Origin: Kalaharituber pfeilii
Lineage: Eukaryota; Ascomycota; Pezizomycetes; Pezizales; Pezizaceae
NCBI GenBank assembly: GCA_015179045.1
Contig: WHUZ01000111.1
Location: 1-64,000 of the forward strand
Direction: 5' to 3'
Length of the DNA stretch: 64,000 bases
Each line of letters starts with the position of its first letter. The stretch's first letter is position 1. Under the pieces are notes generated by a model. That model made no database searches and was not told the origin of the DNA. It saw only the letters and a program-made list of their open reading frames with translations. A program made the position numbers and the translations under genes. Of this stretch, positions 44,913 through 53,519 are shown piece after piece.

Positions 44913-47204
44913 TCAGTCCCCCTCTGCTTCCGACGCCTCAGAGTCATCATTTTCGGCCTTGTCCACCCCCCTGCGCGGAAAGAACTTCTTGATTCGGTCC
45001 CCGGAGATCACGGAATCCATGGGCGTGCCATCTAGCTCTGCGAGAAGGTAGGTCCCCCTGTCACGCTTTATTGACCTGATGATGTAGGGTCCCATCCACC
45101 TATTGTCAAGCTTTCTGGACCACTGCTTGTCAAGCTGGCTATTGTACACGAGAACCAGGTCCCCGATTTGCAGCTCCTGTGCTCGCTCCCTGCGTTTGGC
45201 ATCGAAAAACCGCTTATTGTCCATCCGGCTTTTTCTCAAATTCTCCGCAGCCGTCTTCAAGTCCCCCCCTGTTGCGACGTATGCAATTGGCTTTCCATTA
45301 ATCATTCCCACAGAGTCGTCTTCCTCGACGGTAATACAACTAGCCTTGAACATCTCGGATTCTTTCTCTCGGAGTTGCGCCGCGACCCATTCTCGTTGCC
45401 ATTCGATTTTTCCATCTTTTTCAGTGGGCACTGGAACCTGGATCGAGTTACCTACCCCCTCTTGCCCAAGGTATAGAACTGGCCCTCGCTGATGAACATC
45501 CCCTCGCGCTAGAGCCTTCTTTAACTCTTCACAAGAATCTCTCCCATGCATGCCCCCATCCCAATAGCATCCTCGGATATTAACTCTATTTGCTGTGGGC
45601 GGATATTCACGATTACCATATTGTGTGGGCGAATAATACGGCTTAGCAGTGGGCTGTAGGGCTTTTAACTGTGCGATTTGCTCTTCGATTTGCCGCTGTG
45701 CTTCCGCTTGATAGAGCTTAAGCTCCTTCATCATTTTCGAGATTTCGTCGACGTCCTTATCCTTACCCATGATCCCGGAAGGTGCTTTGCTAGTTTCGGA
45801 CTGCGAAGGCGGTTGCGGTTGCGGTTGCGGCGGCGGCGGAATATATATTCTGGAACCGTTTTGAGCTTCATTCCCGGCCAGGCGTGTAACCTTCCACAAC
45901 TTCTTCATCTGTGAGTCGTTTTTGGTGCATAACCCTAGTGCCTCCTTTTTCAATGTCGCCCAAACCTGCTTCGTTGTGGCTGTATCCTCTATATCAATTT
46001 CACATTTCTTACATAACTTATCGCCTAGCTTATCGGAAAATGCCTGCAGGAAGAGAAACACTCGGGTATGCTCATTGATAATCCCTTTCGCAACCAGCTG
46101 ATCTGCCCTCTCTGCGAAATCGAAGATAAAAGCTCGGAATTGTGAAGGCGTTGGGTCCAAGGTGTTACGCATTGTGCGAGCGATTGATTGAAGGTACGCT
46201 TCAGTGTACTTGCGCTGCTCTGTATCGTCGTCCTTAAATTCCTCAAGGAACTCATTCTTGAACTCGCTCCAGGTGGTAATCTGCTTGAAGTGAACCATGG
46301 TTTTGATATACTTGCTAACAATCTTGTCGCAGTATAGCGGAAGCTTCTTTATGCGGTATTCGTCAGTCCAATCAACAGTCAGGTCCTCCCAGGTCGTTAG
46401 AAAGTCCGTTGCGTTGTTGCCATCGAAGCGTGGGGCACCAGGCTGGTGTGGAAGTGGGAAGAAATAGGTTGCAGGTGCGTGAGTAACAGTGGGTTGAGCT
46501 GTCTGAATTGTCCCTTGCGAAACGGAAGCACTCTCAGCCATTGTTGTTATTGCCTTCTCAAGTGCCTGGATAGATAAACGAAGTTGCTGAGTCCAATGAT
46601 CGATTACTGATAAGCGGTCCTTTCTCTTGCTGGATGCGGGTGCTAAGTATCGTTTCGAGCGAAGACGAGGGTGACCAGTGCGAGAGTACGGTGAGTGAAA
46701 ATGCGAGGTAGTGCGAGGGTGTGGTGCGGTACGAGGGTGTGGGGCGGTACGAGGGTGTGGTGCGGTACGAGGGTGTGGTGCGGTACGAGGGTGTGGTGCG
46801 GTACGAAGGTGCTGTGCGATGCGAGGATGCGAGGGCGTGGAGGTGCGAAGGTGCGAGGGCGGGAACGAAGAAGAGGAATGTGTGAGGGATGAAGGAAGAG
46901 CGAGGTGTGCTTGCGGTGCTGATGAAGTGCGCGGTGCTGATGTTGACGGTGCGTGCCCTCTGAGCTCCTTTTTATCTCCAGAAAGGCTACCATACCTAGG
47001 ACCAAAAGAGCTATCCTCATCATTTCCGCTTGCCGTGCGGTTCAGTTCCAATATGCCAAGAAAGATGATAAGTACTGCCAGGTTTGGAAAGGTGGCGAAA
47101 TGGCTAATGATAGCGACCCCAACTAAAATCACTAGACTATCCAGCTGTCCATTCAGATACCTCGCCACGTGCTTCGCTACGTGCTTGGCAATTCTTGACT
47201 CCAT
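44913..47204 (-). CDS. gag: Gag fused in frame to a gypsy integrase C-terminal tail
   Basis: A 763-codon frame starts at ATG 47204; a GTG at 47300 would add 32 codons, and the classical Gag start may be the in-frame ATG at 46552 (MAESASVSQGTIQ). Residues about 15-55 are strongly hydrophobic (LVILVGVAII, LAVLIIFLGIL), followed by a 15-bp repeat coding RTAPHP. From 46552 a retrotransposon Gag capsid follows (GAPRFDGNNATDFLTTWEDL ... FRAFIFDFAERADQL). The nucleocapsid box reads CYWDGGMHGRDSC, with one Cys of a CCHC knuckle missing. The last ~110 residues (NKRFFDAKRRERAQELQIGD, WMGPYIIRSI, DRIKKFFPR) are the integrase tail normally found at the end of Pol. The frame is intact, consistent with selection on Gag or recent origin. 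Confidence 0.85.
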   Translation of the reverse strand: MESRIAKHVAKHVARYLNGQLDSLVILVGVAIISHFATFPNLAVLIIFLGILELNRTASGNDEDSSFGPRYGSLSGDKKELRGHAPSTSAPRTSSAPQAHLALPSSLTHSSSSFPPSHLRTSTPSHPRIAQHLRTAPHPRTAPHPRTAPHPRTAPHPRTAPHPRTTSHFHSPYSRTGHPRLRSKRYLAPASSKRKDRLSVIDHWTQQLRLSIQALEKAITTMAESASVSQGTIQTAQPTVTHAPATYFFPLPHQPGAPRFDGNNATDFLTTWEDLTVDWTDEYRIKKLPLYCDKIVSKYIKTMVHFKQITTWSEFKNEFLEEFKDDDTEQRKYTEAYLQSIARTMRNTLDPTPSQFRAFIFDFAERADQLVAKGIINEHTRVFLFLQAFSDKLGDKLCKKCEIDIEDTATTKQVWATLKKEALGLCTKNDSQMKKLWKVTRLAGNEAQNGSRIYIPPPPQPQPQPPSQSETSKAPSGIMGKDKDVDEISKMMKELKLYQAEAQRQIEEQIAQLKALQPTAKPYYSPTQYGNREYPPTANRVNIRGCYWDGGMHGRDSCEELKKALARGDVHQRGPVLYLGQEGVGNSIQVPVPTEKDGKIEWQREWVAAQLREKESEMFKASCITVEEDDSVGMINGKPIAYVATGGDLKTAAENLRKSRMDNKRFFDAKRRERAQELQIGDLVLVYNSQLDKQWSRKLDNRWMGPYIIRSIKRDRGTYLLAELDGTPMDSVISGDRIKKFFPRRGVDKAENDDSEASEAEGD
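46690..46830. repeat. 15-18-bp minisatellite in the Gag leader
   Basis: Units GTGCGGTACGAGGGTGT repeat about six times. On the minus strand they code repeats of RTAPHP. They lie upstream of the probable capsid start. Confidence 0.8.
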
Positions 47205-47339
47205 TCTTGTTACGATACCGAATGACCCTTGTTGCTTTGGAAAAATTTTTCCTCTGACACTATCTCGGTGGCGTTCTTCAGGGTCTCCAGCTATTCCCAC
47301 TTTCCTGAGCGTTGAGTTGACCTTCCGTGGTGCGAGTAT

Positions 47340-47560
47340 GAGATATAGATATGTGCGATGTGTGCGATGTGTGCGATGTGTGCGATGTGTGCGATATGTG
47401 CGAGGCGTGCGAGGCGTGCGAGGCGTGCAAGTAATGGAGTATGCGAGAGTACGACCTGTGCGAAGCGTGCGAATATGCCAGAGCGTGGGTTGTGCGAGTT
47501 GTGCGAGTTGTGCGAGTTTTGCGAGTCGTGCGAGTTTATGCTAGCCCAGATGCTCAAAGA
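47340..47560. repeat. 9-bp GTGCGA-type repeats in the 5' leader
   Basis: Runs of TGTGCGATG, then GCGAGGCGT, then GTGCGAGTT follow one another between the primer site and the long frame. They keep frames open on both strands and have no evident coding role. Confidence 0.8.
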
Positions 47561-47612
47561 TGCTCAAAGATGCCCAAGATGCGAGTTATCGTACTTTCGT
47601 TCTTCAGCCACA

Positions 47613-47634
47613 GCTCTCCGGTCGAAGGGACCAA
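47613..47634 (-). promoter_or_regulatory. Probable tRNA primer-binding site
   Basis: On the minus strand, one base after the 5' LTR, the sequence reads TTGGTCCCTTCGACCGGAGA. TGG complements a tRNA CCA end, and the rest has the composition of an acceptor/T-arm complement. The tRNA species is not identified. Confidence 0.65.
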
Positions 47635-47884
47635 TGTAAGATAGACAGATAGTATCAACTGCTGCTTTGCGATGGACCGGAGCGGTGAGAACTGGCGGAA
47701 CGAACGTACGACCAAATGCGAGTGCGAGTGCCAAAAGAAGAGAAGAGAAGAAGGTTGTTGATTGTGTGTGCTAGAGTACAGGAAATCTATATATACGATA
47801 TCGCCTCACGTGCTGCCCTTATCTCCACGTGCCTTCCTTATCCATGCCAAGCTTGCATTAACCCATTCCGTCGTCGTCACCACA
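47635..47884 (-). repeat. 5' LTR of the Gag-only gypsy element
   Basis: 250 bp, TGTAAGATAG...CGTCACCACA on the plus strand. It differs from the partner at about three positions (for example ACTGCTGCTTTG here, ACTACTGCCTTG there). Confidence 0.9.
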
Positions 47885-48288
47885 ACACCGCAAGACGAAG
47901 CCTACTAGCAGTGTGACAGAAACTGATAAGGGAGTAATATCACAGGAGATACTATAGGAAACCTAAGATTTCATTTTTGTTTCTTCATCTGCTCATTAAT
48001 TCAGATCTATTTTTCCACTATTTTTCCATTTTCATTTTTTACTTAATTGAGTAATCATGCATTCAAACTAGTAGATCACAGCATGGGCCGATTTTTGGTA
48101 GCCAGTGGGCCGGTATGTACTTACGTAACTAGTCAAATCAAAACTTGTCTTGCAATATGCCTGTACCAACAATTGATCATACCTACCCCACAATGTTGGT
48201 ACCTGTGTAACAGTGTCATGGCGTAAAGTTTATCGTCTGATGAGGTCCGGGAACGGCAGGCAGAATCTGCCTATCCGGAGAGGTTCCG

Positions 48289-49320
48289 GTCATTGACCTC
48301 AAGCTGTGCAAAGAAGACGCCCCAGCCAAATGGGAAAAGGCTATCAATGAGGCTAAGGGTGACTCGGTGGCTATTTTTACAGATGGCAGCCGCAGTGAGG
48401 AAGGCGGTGTTGGTGGCGGATGGTGCTGGAGGCAGGTGGTAGCAGGTGAGTCAGATGGGTCCCAGTGGGTAGGCACAAAGGCAACTGTGTGGGACGGTGA
48501 TGTCTCAGGAATGAGGGGTGCTCTTGAAGCAGTTGATGGCAGTGCAAAAGTACTACTACTCGCAGACTCTCAGGCAGCTATCAGTGCAGTCCAGAAAGCA
48601 GGAAAAACTGGCAAGGCAAGAACCGCAGACCTAGCGCGGGTGATAGAGCTGATTGCAGAGAGGCGGCGGAGGCTAAGGAAGGCGGATGCAGTGAAGCTGG
48701 CATGAGTCAAGGCCCACGTGGGGATAGAAGGCAATGAGAAGGCGGATGAGTTGGCCAAAGAAGGGGCCAAGGGCATGAGGTATGATGGGCAGGCCACTGA
48801 GGGTGGGCTGCGTCAAGAGTTAGTTCGAAAAAGAAAAGAGGAGAGGGAGTGTGCAGGGTTTGGGAAGGGCAAATTCGTAAAGTGGGGCAGGAGAGCACTC
48901 ACAAATTACACTTGGCTGCGGACTGGAAAAGGCGGAGCTATGTGGAGGAGGATGGTCAGTGGCGAGAAGGTACAATGCACATGTGGTGAGGCATGGAGTG
49001 CTGAGCATGTGGTGTTCAGATGCACAGAACTGGAGCGGCCCCAGAGGAAGAACAAAAATGGGGCACATGTCACCTGGCAGTCCTGGGAGGACCTAGAGGA
49101 GAAAGGATGGAAGCAAGAAGGCATGGAAGGTGACCCGGTCGAGTACTGGTTTGCCTGCCTCGATCTGGGGTAGCCGGGGACCGGGGGACGGAGGGCACTG
49201 GGTGCTCAAGGGTGTATGTAGATTCCGTAGTTAGTTGTCTCAAACCTGGCCGGGGTATATGGGTCCCTGCCATAGGCTGGTAGCCTGTATGCGGGGTTAC
49301 GTGAAAAAAAAAAAAAAAAA
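48289..49320 (+). pseudogene. LINE RNase H and C-terminus, with nonsense mutation
   Basis: This is the right-hand part of the clade-B LINE after the MULE. RNase H starts IFTDGSRSEEGG, with LLADSQAA and GNEKADELAKE downstream and the C-terminal CTCGEAWSAEHVVFRC. A TGA at 48703-48705 replaces the TGG of the intact copy (63538 region); a second TGG-to-TAG change is at 43145-43147. It ends in the clade-B tail (about 49262-49303) and poly(A). Confidence 0.85.
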
Positions 49321-49329
49321 GAAAAAGAC

Positions 49330-49969
49330 ATCTTCCGAATGCTGGCAGAGGCGTAGGAAATGAGGACGGGATCAGGGATCTTTGCCATGTCATTGTACTA
49401 GTACTTCGTCGATTTCAGTTAAGAAATCCTGCATTCTACCCCACTGCTTGCGTCCGAATATTTCGAGCGGCCTCAGCAATGGCTGAGGAGTGCTGAAAGC
49501 CTATGAAGGGTCATACGCAGTAGAGTGCGAGCTGTGGCATATGACGCTGGGGGTTCTGATGGAAAAAGGTGAGGGCAGGGCCTTCAAGCGAGAGGTGAAC
49601 ATATCAATGTGTTCATCTTTTTTTTTTTTTTTTTCTTTCATTAATCGCATGCCGCCCTATGGGCTATGGCGATATTTAAATACATAAAATAAGTGAAATA
49701 TATGCGTCACTCTCATCTATTCTCCCCGTGCCCATCCCAAGATCTCCCGTAATGTGTTCATCGACGTCAATAATCTTTGAGCTTCTAATCCATTATTGGA
49801 CCACGTACAAAAAGTTGTCAAGCTCTTTTGCATCCCCATCAAACTCATCTGAATGGGAAATCTTCGTAGGAGGAGGAGGAGGAGGAGGAGGAGGCGTTGG
49901 ATCTCGGGCTCGGCGGAAACCGTAAGGAGAGATACATCAGCAAAAAAAAATTGTTTGCGTCCCAAGGCG
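49330..49969 (-). pseudogene. Possible gag relic
   Basis: On the minus strand, 49920-49760 reads a run of Pro, from a (GGA)n microsatellite at 49867-49894, then KISHSDEFDGDAKELDNFL, which resembles the start of a retrotransposon Gag capsid. Beyond the LINE tail at 49618-49750, coding-like pieces continue (EHIDMFTSRLKALPSP, QDFLTEIDEVLVQ) to about 49340. Stops interrupt it. Assignment rests on a short resemblance. Confidence 0.4.
49618..49750 (-). mobile_element. 133-bp clade-A LINE 3' fragment
   Basis: The minus strand has a short 3' region, then ATCGCCATAGCCCATAGGGC...GCGATTAATGAAAG and poly(A). The 12-bp TSD aatgtgttcatc is perfect (49606-49617, 49751-49762). Confidence 0.9.
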
Positions 49970-50035
49970 TTTTTTTTTTTTTTTTTTTTTTTTTAATCAC
50001 ATAACCCCGCTTGTAGCACTTGGCCATGGCAGGGT
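49970..50035 (-). mobile_element. 66-bp clade-B LINE tail insertion
   Basis: The minus strand reads ACCCTGCCATGGCC...AAGCGGGGTTATGTGATT then poly(A). The TSD is cgtcccaaggcg (49958-49969) and cgtcccaagacg (50036-50047), one G-to-A mismatch. Its 5' end coincides with that of the 35737-35798 insertion. Confidence 0.85.
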
Positions 50036-50047
50036 CGTCCCAAGACG

Positions 50048-50375
50048 TTACATGCGTCAGACGCACTAACACCACGGGACATCAACCGCCTATCCCAGTG
50101 ACAGAACTTTTCTGATGCTGCGTCTGGACGACATTCCAAGTCGGCTGTCCTGAACGTTGAGTATTTTCTCTGGCGTCCGGAATTTGGCCCTTTTTAATCA
50201 TGTGTCCTCAACTATGGCCTGATACTCACTGCATTCTCAACTACGGCCTGATATTTACTGCGTTATCAACTATGCTCTACGTTATCAATTATGGACTACA
50301 TCCTCAAATGTGACCTGAATTAGCAGTCGGCTACTCGCGCCTCCCGCGCTTATTGCACAGATTTCAGATTTCATT
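50048..50375. other. No gene; short imperfect repeats
   Basis: Imperfect repeats of ATCAACTATGGCCTGATA (about 50205-50300) lead into the satellite array. No open frame of note. Confidence 0.4.
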
Positions 50376-51310
50376 GACCTGTTAAAATTGAGCTCGTTTG
50401 CCTCACGAGAGAGATGCGACATACCAGTTGAATTGAGCTCATTCTGTCTCACGTTGCGCCCTTATATTGGACCCATCATACCTGTAAAATTGAGCTTATT
50501 CTGCCACATCTCGCACCGTCGTATTGGAGCTGTCGAACCTGTCAAATTCAGCTCATGTTGCCACATCTCGTACGGTGGAAATGGACCTGCAATACCTGTA
50601 AATTGAGCTCATTCTACCACATTTCGCGCCGTCGTGTAGGACCTGCCATACCTCTCAAATTCGGCTCGTTCTGCCACATCTCGCACGGTGGAAATGGACC
50701 TGGATAGCTTGTTGAATTAGGCTTATTCTATCACATCTCGCGCATCGTGTAGGACCTACCGTACCTTTCAATTCGGCTCATTCTGCCATATCTCGTACGG
50801 TGGAAATGGACCTGCAATACCTGTAAATTGAGCACATTCTACCACATCTCGCGCCATCATGTAGGACCTGCCGTACCCCTCAAATTCGGATCATTCTGCC
50901 ACATCTTGTACCGTCGTATTGTCGAACCTGTCAAATTCAGCTCATGTTGCCACATATCGTGCCTCGATTGGGACCTGCTATACATGTCAAATTGGGCCCA
51001 TTCTGCCATATCCCGCGCCGTCGTATAGGACCTCTCATACCAGTCAAATTCGGCTCATTGTGCTACCTCGCGCACCGTCAAGAAGACCTTCCATACCTGT
51101 GAAATGCTGCTCATCTCCTGCTGTCAAGTGGGACCTATCATACCTGTTAAATTGAGCTCATTCAGTCATATCTCATGCTGTCGAGGAAGGCCTACCATAC
51201 CTGTTAAATCTCAACATCTTCCGCCATAGAGGGAGGCCTGCCATACCGGTTAAATTCAGGGCTGTTGTACCTGTAAAGTTGAGCTCACTCTGCTGCATCT
51301 TGCAGCCTGG
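50376..51310. repeat. 57-bp satellite array, about 16 units
   Basis: Units share AATTGAGCTCATTCTGCCAC, ATCTCGCGCCGTCGT, AGGACCTGCCATACCTGTCA. Two unit types alternate (one with GTCGTGTAGGACC, one with GGTGGAAATGGACC), suggesting a dimeric 114-bp higher-order unit in the left half. 57 bp is 19 codons; the minus strand reads repeats like NELNLTGMAGP...RCEMWQ with frequent stops. Related units lie at 23590-23720 and 29470-29650. Confidence 0.85.
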
Positions 51311-51499
51311 AAAGGGGTCTCTTGGCAGGCCCTCCACTTCTGCCGCACTTTGTTGCATTTTTCGCGTCAGGGCACGTGCACATTGTGCACTTTCTTGCCA
51401 CTGAGGTCTCAGCTCATGCCTCAGAACATGAGAGCACTGTCAACCGGCAACCTGGATGCGTACTGATCAACAGTTCATCATGCTCAGTCTGGTTGCATC

Positions 51500-51845
51500 T
51501 GGTTGAGACGAAAGACCGAGTTGTTAGAGGAAGGCAAGAAGACCAGCTCGGTCGTGGTGTATTTGGAGGAGGAGAAAGACATAGACAGAGTCAGGCTGGG
51601 TGGGAGGCTTTTGAGGACCACTCAATACGAGCCGGACAGGCGGAGGAAGTAGGCTGTATTGACCATCCGCACCACGGAGGAGTTCGCGGGCATCACATGT
51701 ATCTAGGATGGGGTTTTTAGGATTGGGGTTTTTGGCGAGACGCTTCTGTCGTGATGTTTTTTAACTTTCTTTTATTATTTAGCTACAGTATCGCCATAGC
51801 CCTTAGGGCGGCCCGCGATTAATGATATAAAAAAAAAAAAAAAAA
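51500..51845 (+). mobile_element. 5'-truncated ORF1-only clade-A LINE, 346 bp
   Basis: Bracketed by the perfect 14-bp TSD agtctggttgcatc (51486-51499, 51846-51859). It reads LLEEGKKTSSVVVYLEEEKD, GGRLLR, YEPDRRRK (the end of ORF1), then a short 3' region with the clade-A tail ATCGCCATAGCCC..GCGAT and poly(A). No RT sequence lies between. Confidence 0.9.
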
Positions 51846-51878
51846 AGTCTGGTTGCATCATCCCATTGCAGTTTTCCG

Positions 51879-52221
51879 AAAGATCACGGGGATTCGCTGG
51901 CTGAGGAGGAACACCACGCTGGTCGAGGAAGGGAAGAAAACCAGCTCGGTGGTAGTATACCTGGAGAAGGAGATCGAGGTTGGGAGGGTGAGGCTTGGAG
52001 GACGTTGGTTGAGATCAGACCGGTATGAGTCGGAGAGGGGACGGAAGGAGGACATGCCGGGTCTGCCACCCGCATCACGGAATATTGTCGCGGGCACCAT
52101 GTAGTTAGGAGTAGATAGTTGTTTGGGGTGTTTTAACTTCTTCTTTCCTTTCAAGAAAGACCTCGCCATAGCCCTCTGGGCGGCCTGCGAGTATTGATAT
52201 ATATAAAAAAAAAAAAAAAAA
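51879..52221 (+). mobile_element. 5'-truncated ORF1-only clade-A LINE, 343 bp
   Basis: Bracketed by the perfect 14-bp TSD attgcagttttccg (51865-51878, 52222-52235). It reads ITGIRWLRRNTTLVEEGKKT, VVVYLEKEIEVGRVRLGGRW, then the tail CTCGCCATAGCCCTCTGGGC..GCGAG and poly(A). It is an independent insertion five bases beyond the right TSD of its neighbour, with a different 5' end. Confidence 0.9.
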
Positions 52222-52235
52222 ATTGCAGTTTTCCG

Positions 52236-52500
52236 GCTGACCGGTGTAACGTAACATCCGACGGCTGGAGTGGCCCAAGCGATCTGCTGAGAGCCCCTTT
52301 TTGTGCCAACGTAAACTCTGTCTCAATTCAGCAATGTCCTAAGAGGGCACCTCATAGATACTGCGATGCTGCCAAATTGAGATAATTGGCTGCTGTAAGG
52401 GTACTGGACATATTGAGCATATATCAAGCATATTGAGCGTGCGCATCTGAAAAAGTGGTCAATTCCTGACAATTCCAGACCCGGAGTCGGAATTCACTCT
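52236..52500. other. No gene recognised
   Basis: Short stretch of normal composition between the ORF1-derived insertions and the clade-A LINE. It includes a piece with ATATTGAGCATAT words (about 52407-52440), similar to the repeats at 17215-17780. Confidence 0.35.
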
Positions 52501-53519
52501 GACCATATGCCCTCTTCGGACCATAAGATCAGACAACTTGAGAAGTGGCAGTACGGGGTGGCTAGGGAGATAGTCGGCGCCCCATGGGGGACGAGGAGGG
52601 ATGTGGTGGAGGGGCTGGCGAATCTGGAATCGGTTGAGACTTTCGTGGACGGAGAGGCGAAGAGAGTGGAAGCAAGATCGTTGAGGTTTGAGGAGGAACC
52701 GATGAGGGACCCGCAAACGGAGACTATATACCTAAGAGGTTCGCTCGAGCACCGCGACCCCCTACCAATTTATGTACATCAGTTCATCCCAAAGACCTTA
52801 GTGGAGAGGAGTGGGAAGACATCATCAGCAGAGAGGAAGGGGAGGGTGGGTGAGTATATACACAGACGGTAGCAGGAGAGAAGACAAGACAGGAGCCGGA
52901 GTACACCAGGGGAGCAAAGATACTTCTGTCTACCTGGGGAGGCAATGCACGGTGAACGACGCGGAATTGATAGCGGTGGGGGAAGCCTTGGAGGGAGAGG
53001 GGGAGTTGCTGGTCATCACGGATTCCAGAGTCACCATAGCGAAATTGCAGAGGATAGCGAGAGGAGACTTGACACCAGAGGGGCCTGCTAACTTCGTGAG
53101 GAGGCGGTGGGAGGAGAGGATTGCCCGGGGGGAACATGACCTAGCGGTGATGTGGGTGAAATCGCATAAAGGAGTCAGAGGTAACACTAGGGCAGACATG
53201 GCGGCGAAAGATGCTACTGCAATGCAATATCAGGATGAGACGGTGACGGAGGCAGGGATTAGACAACAGGTCAAAGAGTGGAGAGCCGAGGAGAGGAAGA
53301 GATTAAAGTTGTCGTATAAACCGCTGGAGTATTTGGGGACAGTGTTCCCAACGGGCCGGCCAGGCCAGGCCAAGGGTACGGCCTCGGCCGGCCTGGACCG
53401 TGAAAATCTAGGCCTGGGCCTGGCCTGATCTTTCAGGCCGGTCCAGGCCGTCCAGGCGGGCCCAGGCCTGTCCAGGCCGGTCCAGGCCATTCAGGCCAGT
53501 CCAGAACAAAGAGTGAAAA

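Larger units (their letters stand above)
44071..47884 (-). mobile_element. Non-autonomous gypsy element encoding Gag plus integrase tail
   Basis: The 250-bp LTRs (44071-44320 and 47635-47884) show three differences by eye. On the minus strand they run TGTGGTGACG to CTATCTTACA. Flanking acac on both sides (44067-44070, 47885-47888) may be a 4-bp TSD. A purine tract and a tRNA-type primer site are both present. The interior carries one long frame that joins Gag directly to the C-terminal tail of integrase; protease, RT, RNase H and integrase core are absent. It can only move with enzymes supplied by another element. Confidence 0.9.
43193..48288. mobile_element. Large MULE-like element, ~110-bp TIRs, 5.1 kb with nested gypsy
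   Basis: The left end begins CGGAACCTCTCCGGACAGGT and the right end is its reverse complement. Inverted similarity extends about 110 bp (to CATTGTGGGGTAGGTA near 43304 and TACCTACCCCACAATG near 48180). The 9-bp TSD gtcattgac is perfect (43184-43192, 48289-48297). The outer 12 bases match the smaller MULE at 10 of 12 positions (CGGAAnnTCTCC). No transposase was found in the unique interior (43305-44066 and 47889-48180), so it appears non-autonomous; without the nested gypsy element it is about 1.3 kb. A clade-B-like LINE tail relic lies at about 43755-43803. Confidence 0.9.
41228..49320 (+). mobile_element. Clade-B LINE, 5'-truncated, with two nested insertions
   Basis: The LINE parts are 41228-42600, 43028-43192 and 48289-49320 (about 2.6 kb). 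They are nearly identical to 61603-64000. A solo LTR (42601-43027) and a 5.1-kb MULE (43193-48288) interrupt it; removing each with its TSD restores alignment with the intact copy. The 5' end lies just before LTERLCKAL in ORF2. The 3' tail is CCCTGCCATAGGCT...GCGGGGTTACGTGA plus poly(A). No TSD for the LINE was recognised. Confidence 0.9.

Noticed and set aside
46711..47644. Plus-strand ORFs rich in MRGCGAV or MCAMCA repeats
   Set aside because: They come from microsatellite readings in the leader of the Gag-only gypsy element. The minus-strand frame contains recognisable Gag.
50376..51310. CRISPR-like array
   Set aside because: Units are contiguous 57-bp repeats with no unique spacers, in a eukaryotic repeat context. 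They form a satellite array.
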